Notes: generated by a model from the letters alone, not told the origin. Counted from the stretch's first letter, positions 1-8,455 are shown. The stretch is DNA of 23,676 nucleotides from Ruminococcaceae bacterium UBA1236 (GCA_002309055.1 DBWO01000006.1:1-23676); one strand, 5' to 3'. A program made the numbers and translations.

Positions 1-35
1 GCAATAAAGCATACCTCTTTTCTTTGTATCCGAGT

Positions 36-923
36 TTAAAGCCCTTTGTAGTATTCGCCGAGCATCTCAACAAGCGTGCGGTAAACTCCGTCCGACATAT
101 GCGCGGCATAGTCGTATTTCTCCGTGAGATTCACGCTCACGCCCGAGGAGCTTTCAACCGAGGGAAAGATTTTCTGCCCGTTGCCCTTCGCCATAATCTC
201 GTCCGTTTCCGAAACGCCGGAGGTTTCAAGCAGCTTGTCCATCGTACTTCTCAGCTCGCTTATTTCGCCCTGCGCCTCTTTAAGCATATAGCTGAGCAGG
301 TAGGTCCTGTCCTCCGACGGGAGCTTTGCGGCGTATGCCTGCACCTGCGAAAGAAGCTCCTCCCACCGCGCGATTTTATCCTTTTCTTCACGGATTGTGA
401 AGGCGGTGTTATAGCCGGTGTAATCTTTGGTGTAAAGGCGGTTTATCTCGTTGAACACATCCATGAGCTCGAGAATGTCGTGATATATATACTGATATTC
501 GTCATAGAGAGCGCATATATCGTTCAGCTTGCCCGAGAGGGCGGAGATTGACTCCCTCACAGGCTCCGAAAGTTCACCGGAGGCGGCCTCGGCGTTGTTC
601 GCGCGCTCCTGCCAGTCCCTCACGGTCATTTCGTCAAAGCCGGTTATAAGGCTCGCGTATTCCGCGTTTATCTCGTTGCGAAGGGATATATATTCTTTAA
701 GCGGGTCCGCCTTTTCGTCATCAACATTTTCAAGGATTGACAGAGCGGATGAAAAACTGCCCTTTTGCGCCTCATTCTGCGCGAGCATGATAAAAATCGA
801 GTCCTTCAGCAGAAAGAAGGCGAGCACAAGGGCGCCAATGAACGCAAGAACACAGGCCGCGACGATGATGATTATCTTGCGGCCGTTTCTTTTTTCTGTT
901 GTCGCGTTCATTTCATAGTCCAT
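36..923 (-). CDS. Single-pass membrane protein of unknown function
   Basis: A 295-residue protein I do not recognise. A short charged N-terminus is followed by one hydrophobic segment at about residues 16-40 (IIIIVAACVLAFIG and onward). The remaining ~250 residues are acidic, rich in Glu, Ala and Leu, and look largely alpha-helical with possible coiled coil. This suggests an N-terminal anchor with an extracytoplasmic or cytoplasmic helical domain; orientation cannot be decided. There is no lipobox and no catalytic motif. It starts 4 bases after the stop of the serine hydrolase and has no good Shine-Dalgarno of its own, so translation is probably coupled to the upstream gene. A second in-frame ATG four codons later has no better ribosome site. 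The ORF is convincing, but its function is unknown. Confidence 0.8.
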   Translation of the reverse strand: MDYEMNATTEKRNGRKIIIIVAACVLAFIGALVLAFFLLKDSIFIMLAQNEAQKGSFSSALSILENVDDEKADPLKEYISLRNEINAEYASLITGFDEMTVRDWQERANNAEAASGELSEPVRESISALSGKLNDICALYDEYQYIYHDILELMDVFNEINRLYTKDYTGYNTAFTIREEKDKIARWEELLSQVQAYAAKLPSEDRTYLLSYMLKEAQGEISELRSTMDKLLETSGVSETDEIMAKGNGQKIFPSVESSSGVSVNLTEKYDYAAHMSDGVYRTLVEMLGEYYKGL

Positions 924-927
924 TTAA

Positions 928-2511
928 TCAGAGAATTTTGCCCTTGAGAGGCGCGTCAATGATGTTGTCGATGTTGTCCATAAAGCTTGCCACGGTGCTG
1001 CTGAACGCCTCGGGCAGAGCCGATGAAACGGGGCCCGTAACGCCTGCGCCCATTGTTTTGCTTGAGGGCACGGATTCGGGATATATGGTAACGTTTTTGC
1101 CCGAGAACACAAAGCGCATGCGGCGCTCCGCGATTGACTCAAGAGGCCTTATCCACATCTCGAGTTCGTTTTCGTTTATCCAGGCGGCGGTGCTCACCGC
1201 TGTGAAATCTATGCCGCCCAGATGGAATCTGCTGCGGCGGGGCTTTCCGTCCATACCGCATTTAATCATATTGTGGTCCTTGCCCTCGTCCCACGCCATA
1301 ACGCATTCGTCATCGCCGAAATCAAACACGATGTTATTGATGTTGCCGCTTCTCTCCGCTGACATAAACACAACCGCGATGGGGAGCACGGAGGTCGGGA
1401 AACCGACCGTGTTCAGCAGGGTGCTCTTTCTGAACTGCATAACCTTGCCCTTGAGGAACTGCTCCATAACGCTCCTCGGGGCGGCCTCAAGGTTTGGCAT
1501 CGGCTCAAGAACGGTTTCGGGAGCGTCATCGGGGGCCTTGCGCTTGTTGCCGATGAACATCTGCGGGAAATGGCGGAATATGCAGTCCCTCGTTTTCTGC
1601 TCATTTATCTCGCTGCAGGTGCAAACGAGCAGGGCGTCGTAATCCTTGAAACAGATGGCAAACTGTGAAAACATGCCGTCCATTCTGAACGAGTTTTCCA
1701 TCTGATTCATCCAGAAATAGAAGCCGTAGCCGACGCACGAATCCGCATTGTCGTTATTTTCGCTGTCAACCTGTTTGGTGGTCGCCATCTCAATATAATC
1801 CGCGGGGATAACCTGCCTGCCGGCGTAAACGCCGCCGTTAAGCACGCACATAGCTACCTTTGAAAGGTCATAGGGCGGTATAAAGAGACCCCATCCGCCG
1901 GCTTCCTGTCCGCCGGGGTCAAGCTCCCATGTGGGGCGGGAAATGCCAAGGGGCTCAAACAGGCGCGGCATAAGGAAATCTATAACGCCGAGACCCGTAA
2001 TCTTCTTTATGATTGCGCCGCACATATAGGTGTTTTCACTCACATATGAAAACTGCGCGCCGGGCTCGTAATCCCATTTTTCATTTATGAAATCGGACAC
2101 CCATGTGTCCTTCGATTTATCGCTCAGGTAATTGACTCTTTTGCCTGCGGTCATTGTGAGCAGATGAAACACCGTCATCTCCTCGAGCCATTCATCTTTC
2201 TTTTCGGGTTTCATTTCCGGGAAGAAGTCTATCACCTTTGAGTCGAGCGAGAGAAGGCCCTCGCTTATGGCAAAGCCGACGGCGATTGAAACAAAGCTCT
2301 TGCTGACGGAAAACATCGTGTGCGGCACATCCCTGCCGTAGGGCGCGGCATGGCATTCAAACGCGAGCTTGCCGTGGCGGTAGAGCATGAGCGAATGAAG
2401 CTCAATCTCAGAATCCTTGAAATCTTTTACAAGAGCCGCGATTTCCTTTGAATCCATTCCGACCTGCTCGGGGAATTTCGCAACCGGTATTTCCTTGCTC
2501 TTTGCTGCCAT
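928..2511 (-). CDS. Serine hydrolase, beta-lactamase (class C-like) family
   Basis: A 527-residue protein with the penicillin-binding/beta-lactamase fold. The nucleophile motif SVSK is at residues 68-71 (Ser68, Lys71), and the Tyr-containing second motif FSYVSEN is at 154-160 (Tyr156), in the Y-x-S style of 6-aminohexanoate-dimer hydrolase relatives. A Gly-containing third motif lies near FRMDGMFSQ at about 275-283. The ~200 residues after position 330 form an extra C-terminal domain I cannot name. No signal peptide is visible, so a cytosolic esterase or amide hydrolase is more likely than a secreted penicillin-binding protein; the substrate is unknown. The start is placed at 2511 because AGGAG sits 7 bases upstream of that ATG but abuts the in-frame ATG at 2517. 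The gene has its own promoter just downstream of mfd and precedes the membrane protein at 36-923. Confidence 0.9.
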   Translation of the reverse strand: MAAKSKEIPVAKFPEQVGMDSKEIAALVKDFKDSEIELHSLMLYRHGKLAFECHAAPYGRDVPHTMFSVSKSFVSIAVGFAISEGLLSLDSKVIDFFPEMKPEKKDEWLEEMTVFHLLTMTAGKRVNYLSDKSKDTWVSDFINEKWDYEPGAQFSYVSENTYMCGAIIKKITGLGVIDFLMPRLFEPLGISRPTWELDPGGQEAGGWGLFIPPYDLSKVAMCVLNGGVYAGRQVIPADYIEMATTKQVDSENNDNADSCVGYGFYFWMNQMENSFRMDGMFSQFAICFKDYDALLVCTCSEINEQKTRDCIFRHFPQMFIGNKRKAPDDAPETVLEPMPNLEAAPRSVMEQFLKGKVMQFRKSTLLNTVGFPTSVLPIAVVFMSAERSGNINNIVFDFGDDECVMAWDEGKDHNMIKCGMDGKPRRSRFHLGGIDFTAVSTAAWINENELEMWIRPLESIAERRMRFVFSGKNVTIYPESVPSSKTMGAGVTGPVSSALPEAFSSTVASFMDNIDNIIDAPLKGKIL

Positions 2512-2546
2512 AATCATTCTCCTCTCGTGATTTTGACCATATATCT

Positions 2547-2574
2547 ATTATAGCACATAAATTAAAAGGGTCAA
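2547..2574 (-). promoter_or_regulatory. Sigma-70 type promoter for the serine hydrolase
   Basis: Read on the minus strand, TTGACC (2569-2574) is followed by 16 bases and then a perfect TATAAT (2547-2552). It lies only about 8 bases beyond the mfd stop codon and about 35 bases before the hydrolase start. The downstream pair can therefore be transcribed separately from HAD-mfd. No terminator hairpin is visible between mfd and this promoter. Confidence 0.65.
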
Positions 2575-2581
2575 AGGTTTT

Positions 2582-5500
2582 TTAGTCCGCTGATTTCGCC
2601 TTGTCCATTGTGTCAAGCAGTTTTTCAATAAGCTTCAGGCGGTCTTCATCATCCTGCGTCCTTAAATACAGGCAGGGTTTGCCGCCGCCTGCGGAAACAG
2701 TGAGTCTGCCGCCGAAAAGGGGAGCGGTTTTCTGAATGAGAGCCATATCGAGGTCTGCGAGCTTAAAGCAGAGGCGGGAGCCCTCCGAGCTTATTTCGTA
2801 AATGTCGTTATTCGCCGCCTTGCTCCTGATATAGGATATGCGGATAAGCCCTCTCACGCTTTCGGGCGGGTCCGAAAACCTGTCAATGAGCTCGTCAAGC
2901 ACGTCGGAAACATCGTCCTTCGTCTTGATGTCGGCTATCCTGCGGTAAATCTGCAGGCGCTGAGGCATGCTCTGAATATAGCTTTCGGGTATGTGCGCGT
3001 CAATCGGCAGGTCAACAAGGCACTCTTTGTCGGAGTGCTTTTCTTCTATGCCTTTTTCTTCGTTTATTGCCTGCTCGAGCAGTTTAATATACATATCGTA
3101 GCCGACGGCCTCCATCTGCCCGTGCTGACCCGTGCCGAGCACGTTGCCCGCGCCCCTTATCTCAAGGTCGCGCATCGCTATATGGAAGCCCGAGCCGAAT
3201 TCGGTGAATTCCCTTATCGCCTCAAGGCGTTTTTCGGCGATTTCCGAGAGCTGTTTGCCCCTCGTGAAGGTGAAATACGCGCTCGCCCTTCTCGCGGAGC
3301 GCCCGACTCTGCCTCTTATCTGATGAAGCTGGGCAAGGCCCATTCTGTCCGCATTTTCAATTATGAGAGTGTTGACATTCGGCACATCAACGCCCGTTTC
3401 AATTATCGTGGTGCAAACGAGTATGTCGATTTCGCCCTCCAGCAGGCGGCGCCATACATCGCTGAGCTCCTCCTCGCTCATCTGCCCGTGCGCAATCGCG
3501 ACGGTCGCGTCGGGAATGAGGTCCTTTATCTCGGACGCTTTTCTGTCAATGGTTTCAACCTTGTTGTAGAGGTAATAGACCTGACCGCCGCGGCGAAGCT
3601 CCTGCTCCATCGCCTGCACGAGCACGCCCATATCATACTCCATAACATAAGTCTGAACGGGCTGCCTGTCAAGCGGCGCCTCCTCGATAACCGACATATC
3701 CCTTATGCCGCTCATCGCCATATTGAGCGTGCGCGGAATAGGCGTTGCCGTGAGGGTGAGCACATCGACTGCGGGGTAGAGAGTTTTCAGCTTTTCCTTC
3801 TGATTAACGCCGAAACGCTGCTCCTCGTCTATGATGATGAGCCCGAGGTCGCGGAAGACGATGTCATTTGAAATGATGCGGTGCGTGCCCACAACGATGT
3901 CAACACTGCCGCGCTTAAGGCCCGTTATTGTTTTATCGATATCGCGCTTTGTGCAGAATCTTGAGAGCATGCCGACCTCAATCGGAAAGCCCTCAAAGCG
4001 CTTGAGAATGGTCTGATAGTGCTGAAGCGCGAGAATGGTGGTGGGTACCATAATCGCAACCTGCTTGCCGTCCGCGACCGCCTTGAAAACAGCTCTCAGG
4101 GCAACCTCTGTTTTGCCGAAGCCGACGTCGCCGCAGAGCAGGCGGTCCATGGGGCAGGGGCGCTCCATATCGCGCTTTATCTCTTTTATGCAGCGAATCT
4201 GGTCATCGGTTTCCGCAAATTCAAATCTGCTCTCAAAATCCGCCTGCATATCAATGTCGGGCGAAAAGGCGTGACCTTCAATGCGAAGGCGCTTTGAGTA
4301 AAGCTCGATGAGCTCTTTCGCCATCGTCTGCACGGACGAGCGCACCTTTGAGCGCGTTTTCTGCCAGTCTGTGCCGCCGAGTTTGTTGAGCTTAACTGCC
4401 TTGCCGCGGTCCGCCGAGCCGATGTATTTTGAAACCTGATCAAGCTGTGTGACCGGCACATAGAGCAAATCGCCCTTGTCGTATCTGATTTTGATATAGT
4501 CCTTGACCGTGCCCGAGGCCTCAAGGCTGTTTATGCCCTCAAATATGCCTATGCCGTGCGCGGAGTGCACCACATATTCGCCCCTGTGCAGCTCGCTTAA
4601 GCTGTTGAAGGCGTTTTTGCTGCTTCTTCTCTGCTGTTTCTGCTTAACGGCAGTGCGCGCGCGGTAAGTGAAAATCGCGAAATTTGCGCCCGGATATTCC
4701 ATGCCGTAGGAGAGAGAGCCGGCTATAACGGAGACGGAGCCCTCGGGAAATTTTTCGGGCAGGGCGGGGTAGTAAGTGTTCTTTATGCCCTCGTTTTCAA
4801 GGTCGCGCGAGAGGGTCGCGGCGCTCTTGTCCGTGCCTGCCATCACAACGCAGGTGTATTTCTGACGCGCCATTCTGCCGCTTATATCCTCGGTGATAGC
4901 GGTGAGCGAGCCGTTCCAGGGTGAAATCTGCTTTGCGGTGAAAGAGATGAGATCCTTTACGCCCGTGTCAAAGCTGCCTCTGGGCAGATTGTCAAGGTAA
5001 ACGGCGCCCATATCGAGGTAGTAGCGGTAAAGCTCGTGGTCCTCGAGCGTGAAGCGTTCAAGCCCCCTGCACAGAGTGCCGTCCTTGAGGAGCGCTTTGA
5101 TTGTTTCGTGCTGAATGACCGCCGCTGAATTCCATTTATCCTTGACGGAGAAGCTCTCGCATACAAACAGCATATCGTCCTTTGCATAGTCGAAAAGTCC
5201 GCACGCGCCGGGGTAGATTATCGGCATGAATTTGTCGGCGCAACTTATCTTTATGCCCGAAGCTATCTTCTCTTTTTCGGCATTGAGCATTTTGAGGCCA
5301 TCGCCTCTTATGCGTTTTTCTTTGATGAGAGTGTCGATGAGCGCGGTGAGCACTTCGTCGCTCACAAGGATTTCTTTAGCCGGGCTTATTCTGACCTCTT
5401 TTAGCATCTCGCTTCTTCTCTGCGTGTCGAGGTCAAACGAGAAAACCGAATCGACCGTGTCGCCCCAGAATTCAACTCTGCAGGGCTCTTTCGCGTCCGG

Positions 5501-6049
5501 CGGGAAAAAGTCGATTATGCCGCCTCTTACGGAAAACTGACCGGGGCCGTCCGTCTGGTCGGCGCGGGTGTATCCGCTTTTTGTCAGGGCGAAAACGACC
5601 TCGTCCATCTCATACTGCTCGCCCTCCCTTATAGTCAGGCTCGCGCTCATAAGTGTGTCGGGCGGTATGGTCAGCTGCATTGCCGCCTCTGACGAGGCGA
5701 TGACAACGTCGTAACTGCCGGTGAGCATTTTATCGAGCACGTGAAGGCGGCGGTGCTCATATTCCCTTGAAACAGTCTCCTCCGTGCGGTATGAAATATC
5801 CCTCGCGGGGAAAACAAACGCCTGCATTCCGAGCGACTCAAGGTCCGAGCAAAGGCGGGTTGCCTGTGCCTCATCCGGCACAAGCACCAGGGCGCGCCTC
5901 TTGAAGCCCACGCAGGCTGATGAAATCACGTGAGCCTTATGAATGTATGAAAGCCCGGTCACTCCCAGCGGAAGGCGGCCTTTGTGCATCGCCGTCACGA
6001 GGGAGCGGAATTCGGGTATCGTTTTCGCTATGTCGGTAAAACAGTTCAT
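2582..6049 (-). CDS. mfd: Transcription-repair coupling factor Mfd
   Basis: Mfd is an ATP-driven DNA translocase that removes RNA polymerase stalled at DNA lesions and recruits UvrA for nucleotide excision repair. This 1155-residue protein matches the family length (~1150). The N-terminal UvrB-like module comes first, followed by the RNA polymerase interacting (CarD-like) domain at about 484-550 (HRGEYVVHSAHGIG). The RecG-like motor has Walker A GDVGFGKT near 638-645, DEEQRFG near 739-745 and motif VI QIRGRVGRS near 908-916. A C-terminal regulatory domain completes it. The start codon overlaps the HAD gene stop by 4 bases (ATGA), with GGAG 8 bases upstream. No truncation or frameshift is seen. 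The long ORFs on the opposite strand here are shadows. Confidence 0.98.
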   Translation of the reverse strand: MNCFTDIAKTIPEFRSLVTAMHKGRLPLGVTGLSYIHKAHVISSACVGFKRRALVLVPDEAQATRLCSDLESLGMQAFVFPARDISYRTEETVSREYEHRRLHVLDKMLTGSYDVVIASSEAAMQLTIPPDTLMSASLTIREGEQYEMDEVVFALTKSGYTRADQTDGPGQFSVRGGIIDFFPPDAKEPCRVEFWGDTVDSVFSFDLDTQRRSEMLKEVRISPAKEILVSDEVLTALIDTLIKEKRIRGDGLKMLNAEKEKIASGIKISCADKFMPIIYPGACGLFDYAKDDMLFVCESFSVKDKWNSAAVIQHETIKALLKDGTLCRGLERFTLEDHELYRYYLDMGAVYLDNLPRGSFDTGVKDLISFTAKQISPWNGSLTAITEDISGRMARQKYTCVVMAGTDKSAATLSRDLENEGIKNTYYPALPEKFPEGSVSVIAGSLSYGMEYPGANFAIFTYRARTAVKQKQQRRSSKNAFNSLSELHRGEYVVHSAHGIGIFEGINSLEASGTVKDYIKIRYDKGDLLYVPVTQLDQVSKYIGSADRGKAVKLNKLGGTDWQKTRSKVRSSVQTMAKELIELYSKRLRIEGHAFSPDIDMQADFESRFEFAETDDQIRCIKEIKRDMERPCPMDRLLCGDVGFGKTEVALRAVFKAVADGKQVAIMVPTTILALQHYQTILKRFEGFPIEVGMLSRFCTKRDIDKTITGLKRGSVDIVVGTHRIISNDIVFRDLGLIIIDEEQRFGVNQKEKLKTLYPAVDVLTLTATPIPRTLNMAMSGIRDMSVIEEAPLDRQPVQTYVMEYDMGVLVQAMEQELRRGGQVYYLYNKVETIDRKASEIKDLIPDATVAIAHGQMSEEELSDVWRRLLEGEIDILVCTTIIETGVDVPNVNTLIIENADRMGLAQLHQIRGRVGRSARRASAYFTFTRGKQLSEIAEKRLEAIREFTEFGSGFHIAMRDLEIRGAGNVLGTGQHGQMEAVGYDMYIKLLEQAINEEKGIEEKHSDKECLVDLPIDAHIPESYIQSMPQRLQIYRRIADIKTKDDVSDVLDELIDRFSDPPESVRGLIRISYIRSKAANNDIYEISSEGSRLCFKLADLDMALIQKTAPLFGGRLTVSAGGGKPCLYLRTQDDEDRLKLIEKLLDTMDKAKSAD

Positions 6050-6651
6050 ATATCTACTCCGGCATTCCTGAGATTTAATCTGAGGTCATCAAGGTTTCCG
6101 TTGTGCCTCACGGCTTTCATTCCCGCGGCAATCGAGCCGTCAACATTTTCCTGCACATCGTCAATGAAAATGCATTCTTCACGCTCGAGCCCGAATTTTG
6201 AAAACAGCTTTTCGTATATCTCCCTCTCGGGCTTTAAAAGCAGATAATCCGCCGAGATGAGGTAGCCCTCAAAAAGGTCAAGAGCGGGAATCCTGTATTT
6301 GTTATCAAAAAAGTCGATTGAGGCGTTGCTCAAAAGAAAAATGCGGTAGCCCTTTTTCTTGAGCGAGGCAATGAAACCGCGCATTTCGGGGAAGGGCGGC
6401 ATATAGGGATAGAGGTTATGCACCATATCGTTTACCCGGTCATATGCGTGCGGCGGTATCATCGGCCCAACCTGCGCCATAATATCATCGGGCGTTACAG
6501 TGCCCCTGTCTTTTTCGGACCAGCGGAGGTTTCTGAATATCTCCCTCAGGACAAGGTCCGCGGTCTCCCTGTCAAAGAAGCCGTAAAGAGTTTTTTCGGG
6601 GTTAAAATCGATGAGCACCCCGCCCATATCGAAAATGATGTTTTTTATCAT
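6046..6651 (-). CDS. HAD-superfamily phosphatase (subfamily IA, YihX-like)
   Basis: A 201-residue haloacid-dehalogenase-like hydrolase, probably a cytosolic sugar phosphatase or nucleotidase. Motif I is FDMGGVL with nucleophile Asp8. The usual second Asp at +2 is Gly, as is common in this 'DxGGVL/DxGNV' branch. Motif II is LLSNAS near 110-115, motif III is the Lys in LKPEREIYE, and motif IV is FIDDVQEN near 164-171. The substrate cannot be read from sequence. It is the first gene of the operon and overlaps mfd by 4 bases. The ribosome site GAGGAAA lies about 7 bases upstream of the ATG. A link to DNA repair is not implied by the family, and the co-transcription may be for convenience only. 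Confidence 0.93.
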   Translation of the reverse strand: MIKNIIFDMGGVLIDFNPEKTLYGFFDRETADLVLREIFRNLRWSEKDRGTVTPDDIMAQVGPMIPPHAYDRVNDMVHNLYPYMPPFPEMRGFIASLKKKGYRIFLLSNASIDFFDNKYRIPALDLFEGYLISADYLLLKPEREIYEKLFSKFGLEREECIFIDDVQENVDGSIAAGMKAVRHNGNLDDLRLNLRNAGVDI

Positions 6652-6679
6652 GCGCTTTCCTCACATTAAATGCCCTTAT

Positions 6680-6704
6680 GCCCCCCTATACGCAACAGGG
6701 GGGC
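6680..6704. promoter_or_regulatory. GC-rich hairpin in the HAD-mfd leader
   Basis: GCCCCCC (6680-6686) and GGGGGGC (6698-6704) form a perfect 7-bp stem with an 11-base loop. On the minus strand it falls in the predicted 5' untranslated leader of HAD-mfd, about 30 bases before the start codon, and no U-tract follows it there. On the plus strand it is followed by a T-rich stretch ending in TTTTTT (6715-6720), but no plus-strand gene precedes it. It may be a leader structure or a weak terminator; its role is unknown. Confidence 0.45.
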
Positions 6705-6728
6705 TGTGTTTATATTTTTTACCCTATA

Positions 6729-6757
6729 ATAATACACTCAAAAACCCGTTTCGTCAA
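6729..6757 (-). promoter_or_regulatory. Promoter for the HAD-mfd operon
   Basis: Minus-strand TTGACG (6752-6757), 17-base spacer, TATTAT (6729-6734). The -35 box sits inside an imperfect inverted repeat (6745-6767, 8 of 9 pairs), a possible operator. Predicted transcription starts near 6722, giving a leader of about 70 bases that contains the GC-rich hairpin. Confidence 0.65.
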
Positions 6758-6833
6758 CCGAAAAGGGCAGGAAAAACGTGCAAAAAGTTTTGCGGATTCA
6801 ACCCGTCTTTATTCCACAGTAGATTATTTTCTA

Positions 6834-6862
6834 TTGACTTTATCGCGGTAAAATGGTAAATT
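6834..6862 (+). promoter_or_regulatory. Promoter for the amino-acid ABC importer
   Basis: TTGACT (6834-6839), 17-base spacer, TAAATT (6857-6862), about 48 bases before the start codon of the binding protein. It diverges from the HAD-mfd promoter within the same 258-base intergenic region. The -10 box is imperfect (4 of 6). Confidence 0.55.
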
Positions 6863-6909
6863 TATCTTGTAATAAAAGGGGAGTCAGTCCCTAAAAAAGG
6901 AGTATGATT

Positions 6910-7713
6910 ATGTCAAAAAGAATTATCGCTCTCGTAGTGGCGGCAGTTATCGTCGCTCTCACCTTTACAGCGTGCAGTTTGTTCTCAAAAAAAGAGGAAA
7001 AGGAAAACGTTTTCATAATGGGAATTGACCCCGAATATGATCCATTCAGCTATCGCGGAGATGATGGCGAATTCACAGGTTTTGATATTGACATTTGCAA
7101 GGCCGTTTGTGACCGTCTCGGTTGGGAATTTCAGACATTCTCTCTTAATTGGGAAAACAAGCTGATTCAGCTTGACGCCAAGGAATGCGACTGCGTTTGG
7201 TCGGGTATGACAATTCTGGATTCAATGAAAGATGCCGGCTATGTGCTTTCCGCTCCCTACTATGATAGCACACAGGTTCTTCTTGTAAAAGAAGACAGCG
7301 CTTTCAAAACTGCAAACGACCTCAAAGGCAAGATTGTTGCGGTTGAGCTTGGCACCTCGGGTGAAAAGCTTCTGACCGATGAGAAATCCGACCTTTATGA
7401 ATATGGTCAGTCCGTGGAAATAGTTACTTGCGAAAGCTTTACAAAGTGCTTCACCGAGCTTGCGGGCAACGCTGCAGATGCCGTGTTCGTTGATAAGCCC
7501 GTTGCAGAGAAATACTGCTCCGAAAACGAAGGCTTCAGAATTATAGATGAAAACCTCGGATCCGAACAGTACGGCATAGCATTCCGTGCAGGCGATGAGG
7601 AACTTTGCGCACAGGTGGAGAGAACCATTGCCGAGCTTGTTGCCGACGGCACATACAAAGAGATTGCCGACAAGTATCCGGGAATAGTTAATAATCTTAT
7701 CTTCCTTTACTGA
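6910..7713 (+). CDS. Amino-acid ABC transporter substrate-binding lipoprotein (SBP_bac_3 family)
   Basis: A 267-residue extracytoplasmic receptor for the importer encoded next to it. The signal peptide (residues 1-21) ends in a lipobox-like FTAC with the lipidated Cys at about 22. The mature part matches family 3 binding proteins: the opening IMGIDPEYDPFSY, then FTGFDIDICKAVCDRLG, WSGMTI, SAPYYDSTQVLLV and the C-terminal YKEIADKYPG. The position that normally carries the carboxylate-binding Arg after 'MTI' reads LDSMK here, so the ligand may not be a standard alpha-amino acid. The start is put at 6910 because AAGGAG is 7 bases upstream of this ATG but only 1 base from the ATG at 6904. A hairpin follows the stop and the permease comes next. 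Confidence 0.93.
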   Translation: MSKRIIALVVAAVIVALTFTACSLFSKKEEKENVFIMGIDPEYDPFSYRGDDGEFTGFDIDICKAVCDRLGWEFQTFSLNWENKLIQLDAKECDCVWSGMTILDSMKDAGYVLSAPYYDSTQVLLVKEDSAFKTANDLKGKIVAVELGTSGEKLLTDEKSDLYEYGQSVEIVTCESFTKCFTELAGNAADAVFVDKPVAEKYCSENEGFRIIDENLGSEQYGIAFRAGDEELCAQVERTIAELVADGTYKEIADKYPGIVNNLIFLY

Positions 7714-7730
7714 TAGGCTTTAAAGCAATG

Positions 7731-7756
7731 CTGAAGGCGCAGAAATGTGCCTTCAG
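7731..7756 (+). terminator. Intercistronic hairpin between binding protein and permease
   Basis: An 11-bp stem (7731-7741 with 7746-7756, one G-U pair) closed by a GAAA tetraloop, 17 bases after the binding-protein stop. It is followed by TATTTATTAA, a poor U-tract. It more likely acts as a partial terminator or a 3' mRNA stabiliser than a full stop. That would fit the usual excess of binding protein over membrane components in ABC importers. Confidence 0.6.
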
Positions 7757-7792
7757 TATTTATTAATCAGCCGATGACAAAGAGGTATCATA

Positions 7793-8443
7793 ATGAGTTT
7801 AATGACAATTATTGTTAAAATGAGCGAAGGGCTCGGAAAAACCTGTGCTATTTTCTTCCTGACCCTGATTTTCGCTATTCCGCTCGGTATGATTGTCGCC
7901 CTTCTCAGGGGCAGCAGATTCAAACCCGTTTCGTGGTTCGCGAAGACATATATTTCCGTACTCAGAGGCACACCCCTTATGCTTCAGCTTCTCGCGGTTA
8001 CGTACGGCCCGTATTATCTTTTCAATATAAGCGTTTCAAGAAACAAGCTTATCCCTGTGGTGATTGCGTTTTCAATCAACTACGCCGCTTATTTTGCCGA
8101 GATTTACCGAAGCGGCATCGACTCAATGCCCGTAGGGCAGTATGAGGCGTCTCAGGTGCTCGGTTATTCAAAAATACAGACTTTTATAAAAATTATTCTG
8201 CCTCAGGTATTCCGCCGCATTCTGCCGGCGCTCACAAACGAAATCGTAACTCTCGTAAAAGATACATCCCTGGCATTCACGGTTTCATATCAGGAAATGT
8301 TTACCATAGGCAAGCAGATAGCAAACTCGCAGACGAGCTTTGTGCCCTTTGTCGTCGCGGGTGTATTCTACTATGTGTTCAATGTGATAGTCGGTTTTGT
8401 TATGGGCAGAATCGAGAAACGCATGAGCTACTACAAGATGTGA
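7793..8443 (+). CDS. Amino-acid ABC transporter permease (HisM/GlnP type)
   Basis: A 216-residue integral membrane protein that forms the translocation pore of the importer, probably as a homodimer because only one permease gene is present. Hydrophobic segments lie near residues 15-38, 55-78, 85-105 and 180-205. The RGTPLMLQL signature of polar amino-acid permeases is near 59-67, and the cytoplasmic EAA loop, which docks on the ATPase, lies near 115-140 (YEASQVLGYSKIQTF). The ribosome site AAAGAGGT is about 7 bases upstream of the ATG. The stop is followed 12 bases later by the ATPase start. Confidence 0.95.
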   Translation: MSLMTIIVKMSEGLGKTCAIFFLTLIFAIPLGMIVALLRGSRFKPVSWFAKTYISVLRGTPLMLQLLAVTYGPYYLFNISVSRNKLIPVVIAFSINYAAYFAEIYRSGIDSMPVGQYEASQVLGYSKIQTFIKIILPQVFRRILPALTNEIVTLVKDTSLAFTVSYQEMFTIGKQIANSQTSFVPFVVAGVFYYVFNVIVGFVMGRIEKRMSYYKM

Positions 8444-8455
8444 GGAGGGGTGAAA

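Noticed and set aside
1..35. Possible gene start on the minus strand (ATG at 10-12 after AGAGG)
   Set aside because: Only three or four codons are visible before the edge and the ribosome site is one base from the ATG, too close to support a call.
2993..3871. 292-codon ORF on the plus strand inside mfd
   Set aside because: It lies wholly antisense to an intact, well-recognised mfd gene, has no ribosome site of note and no recognisable protein features; it arises from codon bias.
6776..6796. Small inverted repeat GCAAAA / TTTTGC in the HAD-ABC intergenic region
   Set aside because: Short, AT-rich, almost no loop and no relation to either promoter; likely chance.
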